NCBI GenBank assembly: GCA_905192935.1
Contig: CAJJMX010000103.1
Location: 1-6,357, forward strand
Source of the DNA: an uncultured Mailhella sp.
Lineage (GTDB): Bacteria > Desulfobacterota > Desulfovibrionia > Desulfovibrionales > Desulfovibrionaceae
DNA: 6,357 nt
Direction: 5' to 3'
Shown: positions 1 through 6,311 of the stretch, piece after piece
How positions within the stretch are numbered: position 1 is the stretch's first letter
How the letters are laid out: each line of letters begins with the position of its first letter
Translations under genes and position numbers: made by a program
Notes under the pieces: model-generated
What the model was told of the DNA's origin: nothing
Database searches by the model: none
The model's input: only the letters and a program-made list of their open reading frames with translations

Positions 1-44
1 AAGTTTATGTGGCGGAGCACCTGGTAGAGCTGGGAGGGGGTCAT
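1..44 (-). CDS. Possible start of the next gene, overlapping the nucleotidase end
   Basis: In the frame that starts with ATG at 44-42, the minus strand reads MTPSQLYQVLRHIN and stays open to the edge. Its codons nearly all end in G or C (ACC CCC TCC CAG CTC TAC CAG GTG CTC CGC CAC), as in the other genes here. The nucleotidase frame over the same bases uses CCA, GCT, CTA, GGT, CAT, AAA and CTT, which is unlike the rest of that gene. This suggests a new gene overlapping the nucleotidase tail. The only other in-frame start is GTG at 50-48, because a TAA lies at 62-60. No Shine-Dalgarno is visible, so translational coupling would be needed. A frameshift in the nucleotidase is the alternative. 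The product cannot be named from 14 residues. Confidence 0.35.
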   Translation of the reverse strand, partial: MTPSQLYQVLRHIN

Positions 45-1644
45 GGGCACGGAGGTAGGTTATGACGGCATCGAGCACGAGGGGGTCTGGGGCAGGGACG
101 GGGAGGCCGTTTTTAAGCATGGCGTAGCCGTCGCCGCCGTTTACGAGGTAATCGGAGAGGGTGACGGTATAGGAAGCGGCGGGGTCGACCGGGCGGGCAC
201 GGCCCTTCTCGTCGATGATTTCCGCGGAAAGCACGCGCGCTCCGGCGGGGCGGCTGCCGTCCACCCGGTAGCGCAGTCCGGCGACCTGAAGAAGGCGCGG
301 GCCTGCGGCGTTCTCAGTCTCCACGCCGTGTTCCAGCGCGTCAAGAATCTCCCGGCCGCTGTAGCGGCGCACAAGCAGCGTATTGCCGAAGGGGTGCACG
401 GCAAGCACGTCGCCTCTTGTTATTCTGCCTGCGGGGAGCGCGGCGCGCAGGGCTCCGCCGTTGCAGAGGGCTATTTCTGCGCCGAAAGGCCGGGCGTAAT
501 CCAGCATGGCGTCGGTGGTGACCATACCGGCAAGGCAGTCACCTTTCCGGCACATGTCCATGCCGTCGGGCAGAGAAAGGCTGTGGCTCCCCACGACTTC
601 GGCGCGCAGGTCTTCCAGCGTGGCCGCGTAACGGGTGATGAGCTTCTGCACGGCGGGATCCACGGGCATGTCGGCCGCAAGCTTCACCGCAGAGCCCTGC
701 CACGTCGCAGGAACGCCGTTTTCATCAAAATTCACGGTGAGTTCGCCGAGGTAAGCTGCGCCGCGTCCGGCCGTGACCACCAGCACGGGAGAGCCGTCCG
801 GCGAGTGTTCCACCACGGGGTACGGCCCGTCGGAAGGCGCGGGGCCGAGATAGCTGTGCGTGTGTCCGCCCACGATGACATCCACGCCGTTCACGGAGCG
901 GGCGAGCGTTCTGTCTTCAGGAAGGCCGAGATGCGTGACCGCCACGATATGCTTCACGCCCTGCGCCTCAAGTTCCTTCACCTCTCTTTGCAGCGTGTCC
1001 GCCGCCGGAGAAAAGGCCGTGTACGGACAGGCGGCGGCCAGCGAGGAAACCTGATCGTTGGCCAGACCGATGATGCCCACCTTCTCGCCGCGCACGCTCT
1101 TCACAAGGTAGGGCCGCGTCTTTCCCTCATGGAGCGGACATCCCTCTTCCGGCGCAAGATTGGCCGCGAGCACCGGCAGCGGCGTTGCCTCAACAAAGCG
1201 GGCAAGTTCGCTGCATCCCTCGTCGAACTCGTGATTTCCGAGCGTCATGGCGTCCCACGGCACCGCGGTATCGACGTCCACAATGAGCGGCCACTTGTTC
1301 ACGCTGTAGAAAAGCGTGCCCTGAAACTGATCCCCGGCATCCACGGCAATGACGTTGTCCCGGCCTTTCCGGGCCGCCTTCATGGCCGCCGCCACGCGGC
1401 CGAGGCCTCCTGTGCTCTCTGTGCCGTCAAGGCTGGCGTTGCCGTGCCTGTCCGTGCCTGCAAGGAAGGAATGCGTGTCGTTGGTGTGCAGTATGACGAG
1501 CTCAAGGCCCGGACGCGCCGCCTTCTCTCCCTTCTGCGCGCAGCCGCCAAGACCGCCGACAAGAACAAGCGCGGCCAGCGCAAGGCATGCGCCCGGCAAT
1601 ATCCTGCCCGATGATTTCCTGAAACTTTTCATGGTGTCGCTCAT
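1..1644 (-). CDS. UshA-like 5'-nucleotidase / metallophosphatase lipoprotein (3' end outside window)
   Basis: Translating the minus strand gives 548 codons, open to the window edge. The N-terminus is a lipoprotein signal peptide: basic stretch, hydrophobic segment at about residues 19-33, then lipobox L-G-G-C with Cys35, so a membrane-anchored periplasmic protein is expected. The metallophosphatase domain shows the family's metal-site motifs in order: HTNDTH (53-58, Asp56 and His58), DAGDQFQG (102-109, Asp105), GNHEFD (136-141), THLG (237-240) and GGHTH (259-263). The C-terminal nucleotidase domain has CNGGALR, HPFGNTL and the late motif NGGDGY. The family hydrolyses 5'-nucleotides, and some members also UDP-sugars or 2',3'-cyclic nucleotides; substrate cannot be read from sequence. 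The ATG at 1644 is chosen over the in-frame ATG at 1632 because AAGGA lies 5 bases before it. By family comparison only the last few residues should be missing. Codon use changes over the final 44 bases. A terminator at 1738-1769 separates it from the autotransporter gene. Confidence 0.93.
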   Translation of the reverse strand, partial: MSDTMKSFRKSSGRILPGACLALAALVLVGGLGGCAQKGEKAARPGLELVILHTNDTHSFLAGTDRHGNASLDGTESTGGLGRVAAAMKAARKGRDNVIAVDAGDQFQGTLFYSVNKWPLIVDVDTAVPWDAMTLGNHEFDEGCSELARFVEATPLPVLAANLAPEEGCPLHEGKTRPYLVKSVRGEKVGIIGLANDQVSSLAAACPYTAFSPAADTLQREVKELEAQGVKHIVAVTHLGLPEDRTLARSVNGVDVIVGGHTHSYLGPAPSDGPYPVVEHSPDGSPVLVVTAGRGAAYLGELTVNFDENGVPATWQGSAVKLAADMPVDPAVQKLITRYAATLEDLRAEVVGSHSLSLPDGMDMCRKGDCLAGMVTTDAMLDYARPFGAEIALCNGGALRAALPAGRITRGDVLAVHPFGNTLLVRRYSGREILDALEHGVETENAAGPRLLQVAGLRYRVDGSRPAGARVLSAEIIDEKGRARPVDPAASYTVTLSDYLVNGGDGYAMLKNGLPVPAPDPLVLDAVITYLRAHDPLPALPGAPPHKL

Positions 1645-1649
1645 GTCCG

Positions 1650-1654
1650 TCCTT
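1650..1654 (-). promoter_or_regulatory. Shine-Dalgarno of the nucleotidase gene
   Basis: AAGGA on the minus strand lies 5 bases before the ATG at 1644. The alternative ATG at 1632 would be 17 bases away, so this site fixes the upstream start. A GC-rich hairpin (1659-1683) sits directly upstream of it. I saw no convincing -35/-10 pair between here and the terminator at 1738. Confidence 0.75.
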
Positions 1655-1737
1655 TTCAGGGGCGCGCAAGGCGCGTCCGCCCCCTGCGCCTTTCCTATCA
1701 GAACCGTCCCGGAATGTCTTCGGATAATAAGGACATG

Positions 1738-1769
1738 AAAAAAGGCGGCCCCCGTTTCGGAGTACCGCC
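1738..1769 (-). terminator. Intrinsic terminator of the autotransporter gene
   Basis: Read on the minus strand, GGCGG (1769-1765) pairs with CCGCC (1748-1744). An inner stem CUCCG/CGGGG (with one G-U pair) closes an AAA loop, and six T (1743-1738) follow. It starts about 60 bases past the stop codon of the autotransporter and 94 bases before the nucleotidase start. It therefore ends the first transcript and argues for a separate promoter for the nucleotidase. Confidence 0.85.
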
Positions 1770-1829
1770 CTGAGAGAGACCTCACGTCATCTTCTGGAAA
1801 GACCGGGGAAGCCCCTCCCCCGTAAAGGA

Positions 1830-4800
1830 TCAGAACTTCCAGCTTATGCCCACGTTGACGCGCTGATCGGTTTCATGCCGTCCGGCCTGAACGCCGTAGT
1901 TGACGCCAAGGGCCAGGTTGCCCTTTTCCGCCTGAAGTCCGAGCATTCCGCCGAAGCTCGTGGAATCCATGATTCTGGTGTTCACGCTGTCCACGGCGTC
2001 GAGCCCCGCAAAGTTCACCTTGCTGAAGGCCTTCTTGTCGCCCGCCGCAGGAATGACGGAAACGTCGAGCTGCGGCTTCACGTTCCAACCGGAAACCTCG
2101 ATGTCCTTCGTCACGGTCACGCCCACGGGGAACTGCACGATGTTCTGCGTGTCGGAAGACACGGAATTAAGTCTGGAACCGTTCACCTTCAGGTCATAGC
2201 TGTCGGTATGCAGGCTGGTATAGCGCACGCCGGCATGGGGCAGGATGTCCACAAGGTCGGTCTTTATCTGATACTCGACGCGAAGATCGGCCGTAAAGGC
2301 GCCCGTGTCCACGTCGGCCTTGGCCTGTCCCATATTCATGGAGCCGGGCAGATTCATCTTGACGTCGTGACTGCCCATGCCGTAGCCCACGCCCGCCATG
2401 ACGTTGAGATCACCGAGATTCCAGCCGGCATACAGATTCACGCCGCCGAAGTTGTAGGAATTTTCCGTGCTCGTGGCCGTGCCGCGGGTTTCGGACTTGC
2501 CGCCTCCGCCGTTCACGGCTGCGCCCACGCGTACCCTGCCTCCGGCTATCTCGCCCACACGGGTATCCGCACCGAAGGCCAGGCCGCCGTAGTTGCCGCG
2601 CACGGCCGCACCTGCCACGCCCATGCCGTGAGTATAGGTGTTGCCGTACATGGGCGTTGCCCAGAAGTCGGTACCGTCCTCATGGATGGTATTGCGGTCA
2701 TTGAAATTCGAGAGGGAAAGATGCTGCTGCACCGTGTCGGAAGCAGCGTCGGCAAGACGGAGCGAGGTATTCTGCACACCGGCCGTCACCGCCGCACGGG
2801 AAACCTCATTGACCGTATCGGTCACCAGATTTCCGTCAAGCATCGTTTCATCCATGGCCCGGCTGAGGAAACGCACGCCCATGGAGGGAGATTCCACGGC
2901 GGTCGTCATGCTGTTCAGGGCGTTCACCGGAATAATGCCGGGATGGCTCAGGGCAACGTCTTCGGCGCTCGTGGACACCACGATGTGCCCGTTCTCATCC
3001 TGCGTCGTCGTGCCCTTGACGAGGCGGTTCAGCAGAAGATCGCTGCCGTTCCACCCCGCGATATCGGCGGAAGCGAACTTGTCTGCCACGGTGTACTGCG
3101 TGTCGGCCGCCGCATCGCGGATGTACAGGGACGCGCCCTTTTCCACGGTAAGAGCGCCCGTGCCGTTGCCGGTAAGAGCGACATTGCCGTTCATGGCCGC
3201 ATCGCCCGCCACCATGAGCAGCGAACCGTCGGCAAAGCGGGCATTGCCCGTGCCGGTCAGAGCAGGTGCGCTGTCAAGAGAGCCGTCCAACACAAGATTG
3301 CCGGCAGCGGAAAGCGTCTGCGGCGTCACCACGGCCGCAGCCGCGCTTATGCCGTTCCTGCCCCAGGAACGTCCCGTTTCCGCAAAGGCCGCTTCCGCCC
3401 ATGCCGTATCCGCGTCACCGAGCACCAGAAGAGAGTTGCGTCCGGCAATGAGATTGCCGTTGATCTCCGTTCCCCGGAACACGCCCTTCGAGGCGTTGTC
3501 GAGAATGTCCACCGAAGGATCGTCCGCCCACACGGGATCAAGGAACACCGTGGCGCCGTTCAGATCGGCGCTGCCTACGGTCAGATTTCCGGCGGAGGCG
3601 TCGGATCCCACCGTGATGAGACCGCCCTGCGTACCGGAAAGCTCACCGACGGCAAAATTTCCGTTGACCACGTTGAGTCTGCCCTCGGCAGACACCACGG
3701 CCCTGTCCAGAGAACCTCCGCCGTTCTGTCCGGCCGCGCCCAGATTGACCGTGCCCCCATTCACGTCCTGACCGGCACTGCCCACCATGAGCGTGGCCGC
3801 ACCCTGATCGGACGTGATGACATGCGTACCGTCACCGAGAAGCGTGACCTCATTGCCGTTGTTGACGGCCACGGTATCACCGCCGGAAAGCGCGATGGTT
3901 TCAAAGGTGGCCGAAGACTTTTCCGTCGTGTCCGCCTCGGCCACGTCGCCGAATTCACTGCCGCTGTTGGTGCCTATGACCATGTTGCCGCCGCTTTTCA
4001 GCGCGCCGAGCATGGCAAGATCGACGCCGTCGCCGAGAAGAGACTCGGCACTGCCCATGTAGGCGAGATTATAAAGTCCGTCGGTCAGGGCAAGCCGGCC
4101 GGCCTTGAAGGAAAGACCGTTCATCACGCTTCCGGCATCGGTCTGTGAACCGTCGGCACCGAGACCGCTCGTGAAAGCCTGATCGGAAGAAGTCTTGAGC
4201 GTGCCTCCGTCCACCGTAAGGGTGCCGTTGCCGGAGAGCGAGATGCTGCCCGCATCCAGCGTGCCGGAAGCCACGGTGAGCGCCCCCTGTGAAAGATCCA
4301 CGTCGGAGACCACCGTACCGGGACCGTCGAGAGCAAGGGCCGTGCCCACATTGATATCGTCAAGACCTCCGTCGATGGCAGTCGTGCCGGACACGCTCAG
4401 TCTGTCGAAGCCCCTGAAGGATGCACCGTCGAAGCTGTCGCGATTGCTGAGAGACAGACCGGCCGTTGCCGCCTCGGCCATGATCGTACCCTGCAGAACG
4501 GGCGCGTTGCCCTCGATGCTGACTTCGGCCTGCTTCACCGCACGTGCAAGGATATCGCCGTTCACCGTACCGCCGGAAATATTGACGGCAAGATTTTCCG
4601 GCACTCCGCCCTCTTCCGTTGCCGTGATGGCCGTGTTGTAGCTGTTGCCGCCCACGACGCCGCCGGTCACGTTGACGGTGGAATTCTTCACGATGGACGC
4701 GGTCGAACCGCCGGCCTCTATCATATAGACCGTTGAACCGTCGCCGACATTGATGGTGGCGCTGTCCACGTCGTCATAGTCGCCGCCGGCAAAGATCACG

Positions 4801-5516
4801 CCTACCCGGCTGCCGGAAACATTGATGGTCGAGCTGCCCACCGACCCCATGTCGCTGCCGCCGTATACATGGTTCTCGCTGAGATCGGCATTCGTGATGT
4901 TGATGACGGCATTGCCGGTATGAGCCGAACCGAGTCCGTCCTCATTCACGCCGCCGGCCCAGACCTGCGTGTACACGGAGTCGAGCCTTGCGCCGTCGCT
5001 GATATTGATCACGGCATTGTCCACATCGGCCGTGCCGCCGTTCATGGACACGCCGCCGCCGCGCACGGGCGCGAAATATTCCCCGTCCGGGTGATCGGTC
5101 ATGTAGGTGAGCGTGCCGCCGCTGATGGTGATGGATGCGCTGCCCACGTTGGCGACGGCCCCCTGCCCCAGAGCCGTGCCGCCGGCATTGAGCTCACCTT
5201 GAAGCTCCCCGGAGGAAAGCGTGAGAGACGAACTCTCCACGGACGCGTTCTGTCCGTTCTCGGCAAGAGAACCGCCGAAGTAGAGCTGATGGACCGACTT
5301 ACCCCCGGTAACGTCCGCGGCCTGTCCTCCGGCCCATGTGGTTATTTCCTTCACGGCGTCGATATAGTCCTGATCCACGGCCGCAGCCCCCGACGGCGCT
5401 CCGAGAACCATCATGGCCGCCACGGCAAGGGAGCCGAACACGTTCATGAGCGCGCATTTTTTCAGAACTGCCCGATACCGGTTGATCAGATTTCCCATGG
5501 CCCTTCTGGTAAGCAT
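1830..5516 (-). CDS. Type V (classical) autotransporter, beta-helical passenger with C-terminal outer-membrane barrel
   Basis: The protein has 1228 residues. Residues 1-46 are a long Sec-type signal peptide: a basic region with several Arg and Lys up to residue 20, a hydrophobic core at about 26-40, and a likely cut after AAA (44-46). Residues 79-320 form GG-containing repeats with [I/V]-[N/T]-[I/V] strands, followed by Gly/Asn/Thr-rich beta-helix-like sequence to about 760. Residues 765-850 (GNGTGALTVEKGASLYI, then a GWNG motif) resemble the autochaperone-type module before the barrel. Residues 865-935 are a helical linker, and about 950-1228 are the autotransporter barrel, starting with DFW and ending ISWKF with terminal Phe as barrel assembly requires. 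I see no cysteine after residue 21 and no serine-protease GDSGS motif, so an adhesin or other non-enzymatic surface role is more likely than a protease; this is inference. The ATG at 5516 has GGAGG 6 bases upstream; the later ATG (Met7) has a poorer site. It is the only gene of its transcript up to the terminator at 1738-1769. Confidence 0.93.
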   Translation of the reverse strand: MLTRRAMGNLINRYRAVLKKCALMNVFGSLAVAAMMVLGAPSGAAAVDQDYIDAVKEITTWAGGQAADVTGGKSVHQLYFGGSLAENGQNASVESSSLTLSSGELQGELNAGGTALGQGAVANVGSASITISGGTLTYMTDHPDGEYFAPVRGGGVSMNGGTADVDNAVINISDGARLDSVYTQVWAGGVNEDGLGSAHTGNAVINITNADLSENHVYGGSDMGSVGSSTINVSGSRVGVIFAGGDYDDVDSATINVGDGSTVYMIEAGGSTASIVKNSTVNVTGGVVGGNSYNTAITATEEGGVPENLAVNISGGTVNGDILARAVKQAEVSIEGNAPVLQGTIMAEAATAGLSLSNRDSFDGASFRGFDRLSVSGTTAIDGGLDDINVGTALALDGPGTVVSDVDLSQGALTVASGTLDAGSISLSGNGTLTVDGGTLKTSSDQAFTSGLGADGSQTDAGSVMNGLSFKAGRLALTDGLYNLAYMGSAESLLGDGVDLAMLGALKSGGNMVIGTNSGSEFGDVAEADTTEKSSATFETIALSGGDTVAVNNGNEVTLLGDGTHVITSDQGAATLMVGSAGQDVNGGTVNLGAAGQNGGGSLDRAVVSAEGRLNVVNGNFAVGELSGTQGGLITVGSDASAGNLTVGSADLNGATVFLDPVWADDPSVDILDNASKGVFRGTEINGNLIAGRNSLLVLGDADTAWAEAAFAETGRSWGRNGISAAAAVVTPQTLSAAGNLVLDGSLDSAPALTGTGNARFADGSLLMVAGDAAMNGNVALTGNGTGALTVEKGASLYIRDAAADTQYTVADKFASADIAGWNGSDLLLNRLVKGTTTQDENGHIVVSTSAEDVALSHPGIIPVNALNSMTTAVESPSMGVRFLSRAMDETMLDGNLVTDTVNEVSRAAVTAGVQNTSLRLADAASDTVQQHLSLSNFNDRNTIHEDGTDFWATPMYGNTYTHGMGVAGAAVRGNYGGLAFGADTRVGEIAGGRVRVGAAVNGGGGKSETRGTATSTENSYNFGGVNLYAGWNLGDLNVMAGVGYGMGSHDVKMNLPGSMNMGQAKADVDTGAFTADLRVEYQIKTDLVDILPHAGVRYTSLHTDSYDLKVNGSRLNSVSSDTQNIVQFPVGVTVTKDIEVSGWNVKPQLDVSVIPAAGDKKAFSKVNFAGLDAVDSVNTRIMDSTSFGGMLGLQAEKGNLALGVNYGVQAGRHETDQRVNVGISWKF
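4647..5282 (-). repeat. Degenerate GG-strand protein repeats in the autotransporter passenger
   Basis: About eight units, each with a Gly-Gly turn followed by an [I/V/L]-[N/T]-[I/V/L] strand. The GG pairs fall at residues 81, 112, 153, 188, 219, 244, 269 and 289. The strands fall at 98-100 (LTL), 129-131 (ITI), 170-172 and 205-207 (INI), 231-233 and 255-257 (INV), and 281-283 (VNV), with another VNI at 311-313. Spacing shortens from 31-41 residues at the N-terminal side to 25 and then 20. The pattern fits successive rungs of a right-handed beta-helix. At DNA level the units are diverged, so this is an old duplication and not a slipping tandem repeat. Confidence 0.7.
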
Positions 5517-5522
5517 TTCCTA

Positions 5523-5527
5523 CCTCC
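5523..5527 (-). promoter_or_regulatory. Strong Shine-Dalgarno of the autotransporter gene
   Basis: GGAGG on the minus strand with a 6-base spacer to the ATG at 5516. This decides for the first methionine over Met7, which has only AAGG three bases away. Confidence 0.85.
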
Positions 5528-5542
5528 GACACGACATGAAAC

Positions 5543-5577
5543 CATCGTTCTCCGGCAGCAGAGGACCGTGAACGATG
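5543..5577 (-). promoter_or_regulatory. Stem-loop in the presumed autotransporter mRNA leader
   Basis: CATCGTTC (5543-5550) and GAACGATG (5570-5577) are perfect reverse complements, with a further CGG/CCG pairing inside after a small internal bulge. The structure sits 27-61 bases upstream of the ATG and is not followed by a T tract, so it is not a terminator. It would be in the leader only if transcription starts to the right of it, which is likely but unproven. Confidence 0.5.
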
Positions 5578-5746
5578 CCCCCGTCTTCTTGAAAAGACTG
5601 TCAAAACTTCCGGTGCTCTTTCTCTGCCCGACGAGGCGCCGAAAGCACTCCTTTTTAAAATGATCTTCCTATGGACAAAACGTTTCGAGAACTCATTATC
5701 ATCAATTATCCCGCACAGTTCATGTGTATTTCACCGGCAAGTTATT

Positions 5747-5774
5747 TTGCGGAAAACGGTCTTTTTTTTATAAT
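5747..5774 (+). promoter_or_regulatory. Sigma-70-type promoter for the helix-turn-helix gene
   Basis: A perfect TATAAT (5769-5774) lies 16 bases downstream of TTGCGG (5747-5752), which matches TTGACA in its first three bases. The spacer ends in a run of T whose last base is the first base of the -10 box. The expected start of transcription is near 5781, giving a leader of about 43 bases before the ATG at 5824. Confidence 0.6.
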
Positions 5775-5823
5775 GTCTACTGCGATATACTTTTCCGGTC
5801 AAGTTAGCGGCTACTTGTGACCC

Positions 5824-6072
5824 ATGGAATCCAATCCTCTTCTCCAGACGGCCATAGGCACCGTGCTTCTTCGCGAGCGGCAGAAACGGCACCTCACCCA
5901 GCAGGCGCTTGCCGACCATGCCGGACTGCAACGCGTCTACATCGTGGGCATAGAAGGCGGAAAGCGCTCCGTAAGCGTGACCACCATCTTTGCGCTGGCC
6001 CATGCCCTCGGCATTTCCCCCTCGGACTTCGTGCGCAAGGTCCAGGAGGAAATGAAGCTCAGAAGCGACTGA
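5824..6072 (+). CDS. Small XRE/Cro-family helix-turn-helix regulator
   Basis: An 82-residue protein made of almost nothing but one XRE-type domain. The segment IGTVLLRERQKR (11-22) fits helix 1. T25-A33 (TQQALADHA) fits helix 2. L35-E44 (LQRVYIVGIE) fits the recognition helix. GGKRSVSVTTIFALAHALGIS (45-65) is the usual helix 4-5 region with the family's conserved Thr, Leu, Ala-Leu-Gly pattern. Family members bind operator DNA as dimers, often controlling their own promoter; stand-alone proteins of this size include Cro-like repressors and controller proteins of restriction systems. No restriction-modification genes are visible. The ATG is the only reasonable start because TGA lies in frame at 5818-5820. 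No clear Shine-Dalgarno precedes it, so translation may be weak. Position opposite the autotransporter makes that gene a possible target, but no sequence evidence links them. Confidence 0.88.
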   Translation: MESNPLLQTAIGTVLLRERQKRHLTQQALADHAGLQRVYIVGIEGGKRSVSVTTIFALAHALGISPSDFVRKVQEEMKLRSD

Positions 6073-6092
6073 ACGGGCGCCGTGCTTTCCCT

Positions 6093-6116
6093 GCCCCGCG
6101 CCCGCCTGAGCGGGGC
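6093..6116 (+). other. GC-rich hairpin after the regulator gene
   Basis: GCCCCGC (6093-6099) and GCGGGGC (6110-6116) form a perfect 7-pair stem with a 10-base loop, starting 20 bases past the stop codon. No T run follows directly, so it is more likely a 3' stabilising hairpin, or the first part of a composite terminator with the next one. Confidence 0.45.
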
Positions 6117-6141
6117 TCCTGCCGCTTTTCTGCGGGCCTGC

Positions 6142-6173
6142 CGCCCGACCCTCCGGGCGTTCTCTTTCTTTCC
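6142..6173 (+). terminator. Candidate terminator of the helix-turn-helix gene
   Basis: CGCCCG (6142-6147) pairs with CGGGCG (6154-6159) around a 6-base loop, followed by the pyrimidine-rich TTCTCTTTCTTTCC. The stem is short and the T tract is interrupted by C, so efficiency is uncertain. The position 70 bases past the stop suits the gene at 5824-6072. Confidence 0.5.
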
Positions 6174-6271
6174 TGTTTCCCGGCTTCTTTCCGAGAGCCT
6201 CACACCTGCCCGAAAGCATGACGAAGCGTTGTGCGGGAGCATGCCTTATTTAAATGATGGGAGATTAAACG

Positions 6272-6301
6272 AAAAAGCCGCAGACGTTCATCTGCGGCTT
6301 T
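6272..6301 (-). terminator. Strong intrinsic terminator of the tRNA gene
   Basis: On the minus strand AAAGCCGCAGA (6301-6291) pairs over 11 bases with TCTGCGGCTTT (6284-6274) around a 6-base loop, and the T run extends to 6272. It begins 10 bases past the tRNA CCA end. The plus strand also folds and has T-rich sequence after it, so it may stop rightward transcripts too. Confidence 0.9.
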
Positions 6302-6311
6302 CGTTTTCTGC

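Larger units (their letters stand above)
5517..5823. other. Divergent intergenic control region
   Basis: These 307 bases lie between two divergent starts, and no gene was seen in them. From left to right they hold the autotransporter ribosome site, a perfect 8-base inverted repeat (5543-5550 / 5570-5577), and a second inverted repeat GTCTT-N6-AAGAC (5583-5598) next to TGTCAA (TTGACA on the minus strand, 5599-5604). Then come an AT-rich stretch from about 5651, a tandem ATTATC element (5695-5710), and the rightward promoter at 5747-5774. For the leftward autotransporter transcript I found only a weak pair: TTGTCC (5678-5673) and TAAAAA (5657-5652) with 15 bases between. Its promoter is therefore unresolved. 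Confidence 0.6.

Noticed and set aside
43..1614. Long open frame on the plus strand (523 codons)
   Set aside because: It is antisense to the nucleotidase, which has all its family motifs. The frame is rich in His, Arg, Gly and Val with no recognisable domain, as expected from GC-biased third positions mirrored on the other strand.
1805..1815. Small hairpin GGGG-AAG-CCCC just after the autotransporter stop
   Set aside because: Only four pairs and no T tract; the better terminator is at 1738-1769.
1875..4148. Long open frame on the plus strand (757 codons) and a second one at 2638-3771
   Set aside because: Both are antisense to the autotransporter. Their composition is low in complexity (His/Arg/Gly or Ser/Pro/Ala) and no domain is visible; they are by-products of codon bias.
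4647..5282. DNA tandem repeat or CRISPR-like array in the passenger region
   Set aside because: The repetition is at protein level only; DNA units are diverged and unequal in spacing, and they lie within a coding frame.
4869..5663. Plus-strand open frame across the autotransporter start and its leader
   Set aside because: It is antisense to the signal peptide and passenger repeats, shows no family features, and has no promoter or ribosome site that I could identify.
5824..6072. Controller protein of a restriction-modification system or an antitoxin
   Set aside because: Size and fold would allow it, but there is no methylase, endonuclease or toxin gene next to it and no known controller-box pattern that I could identify.
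5731..6242. Minus-strand frames (5731-6219 and 5937-6242) and the plus-strand frame from GTG 5817
   Set aside because: They overlap the helix-turn-helix gene in other frames. Their protein sequences are Arg/Pro/Gly-rich without domains, and they run through the candidate terminators.
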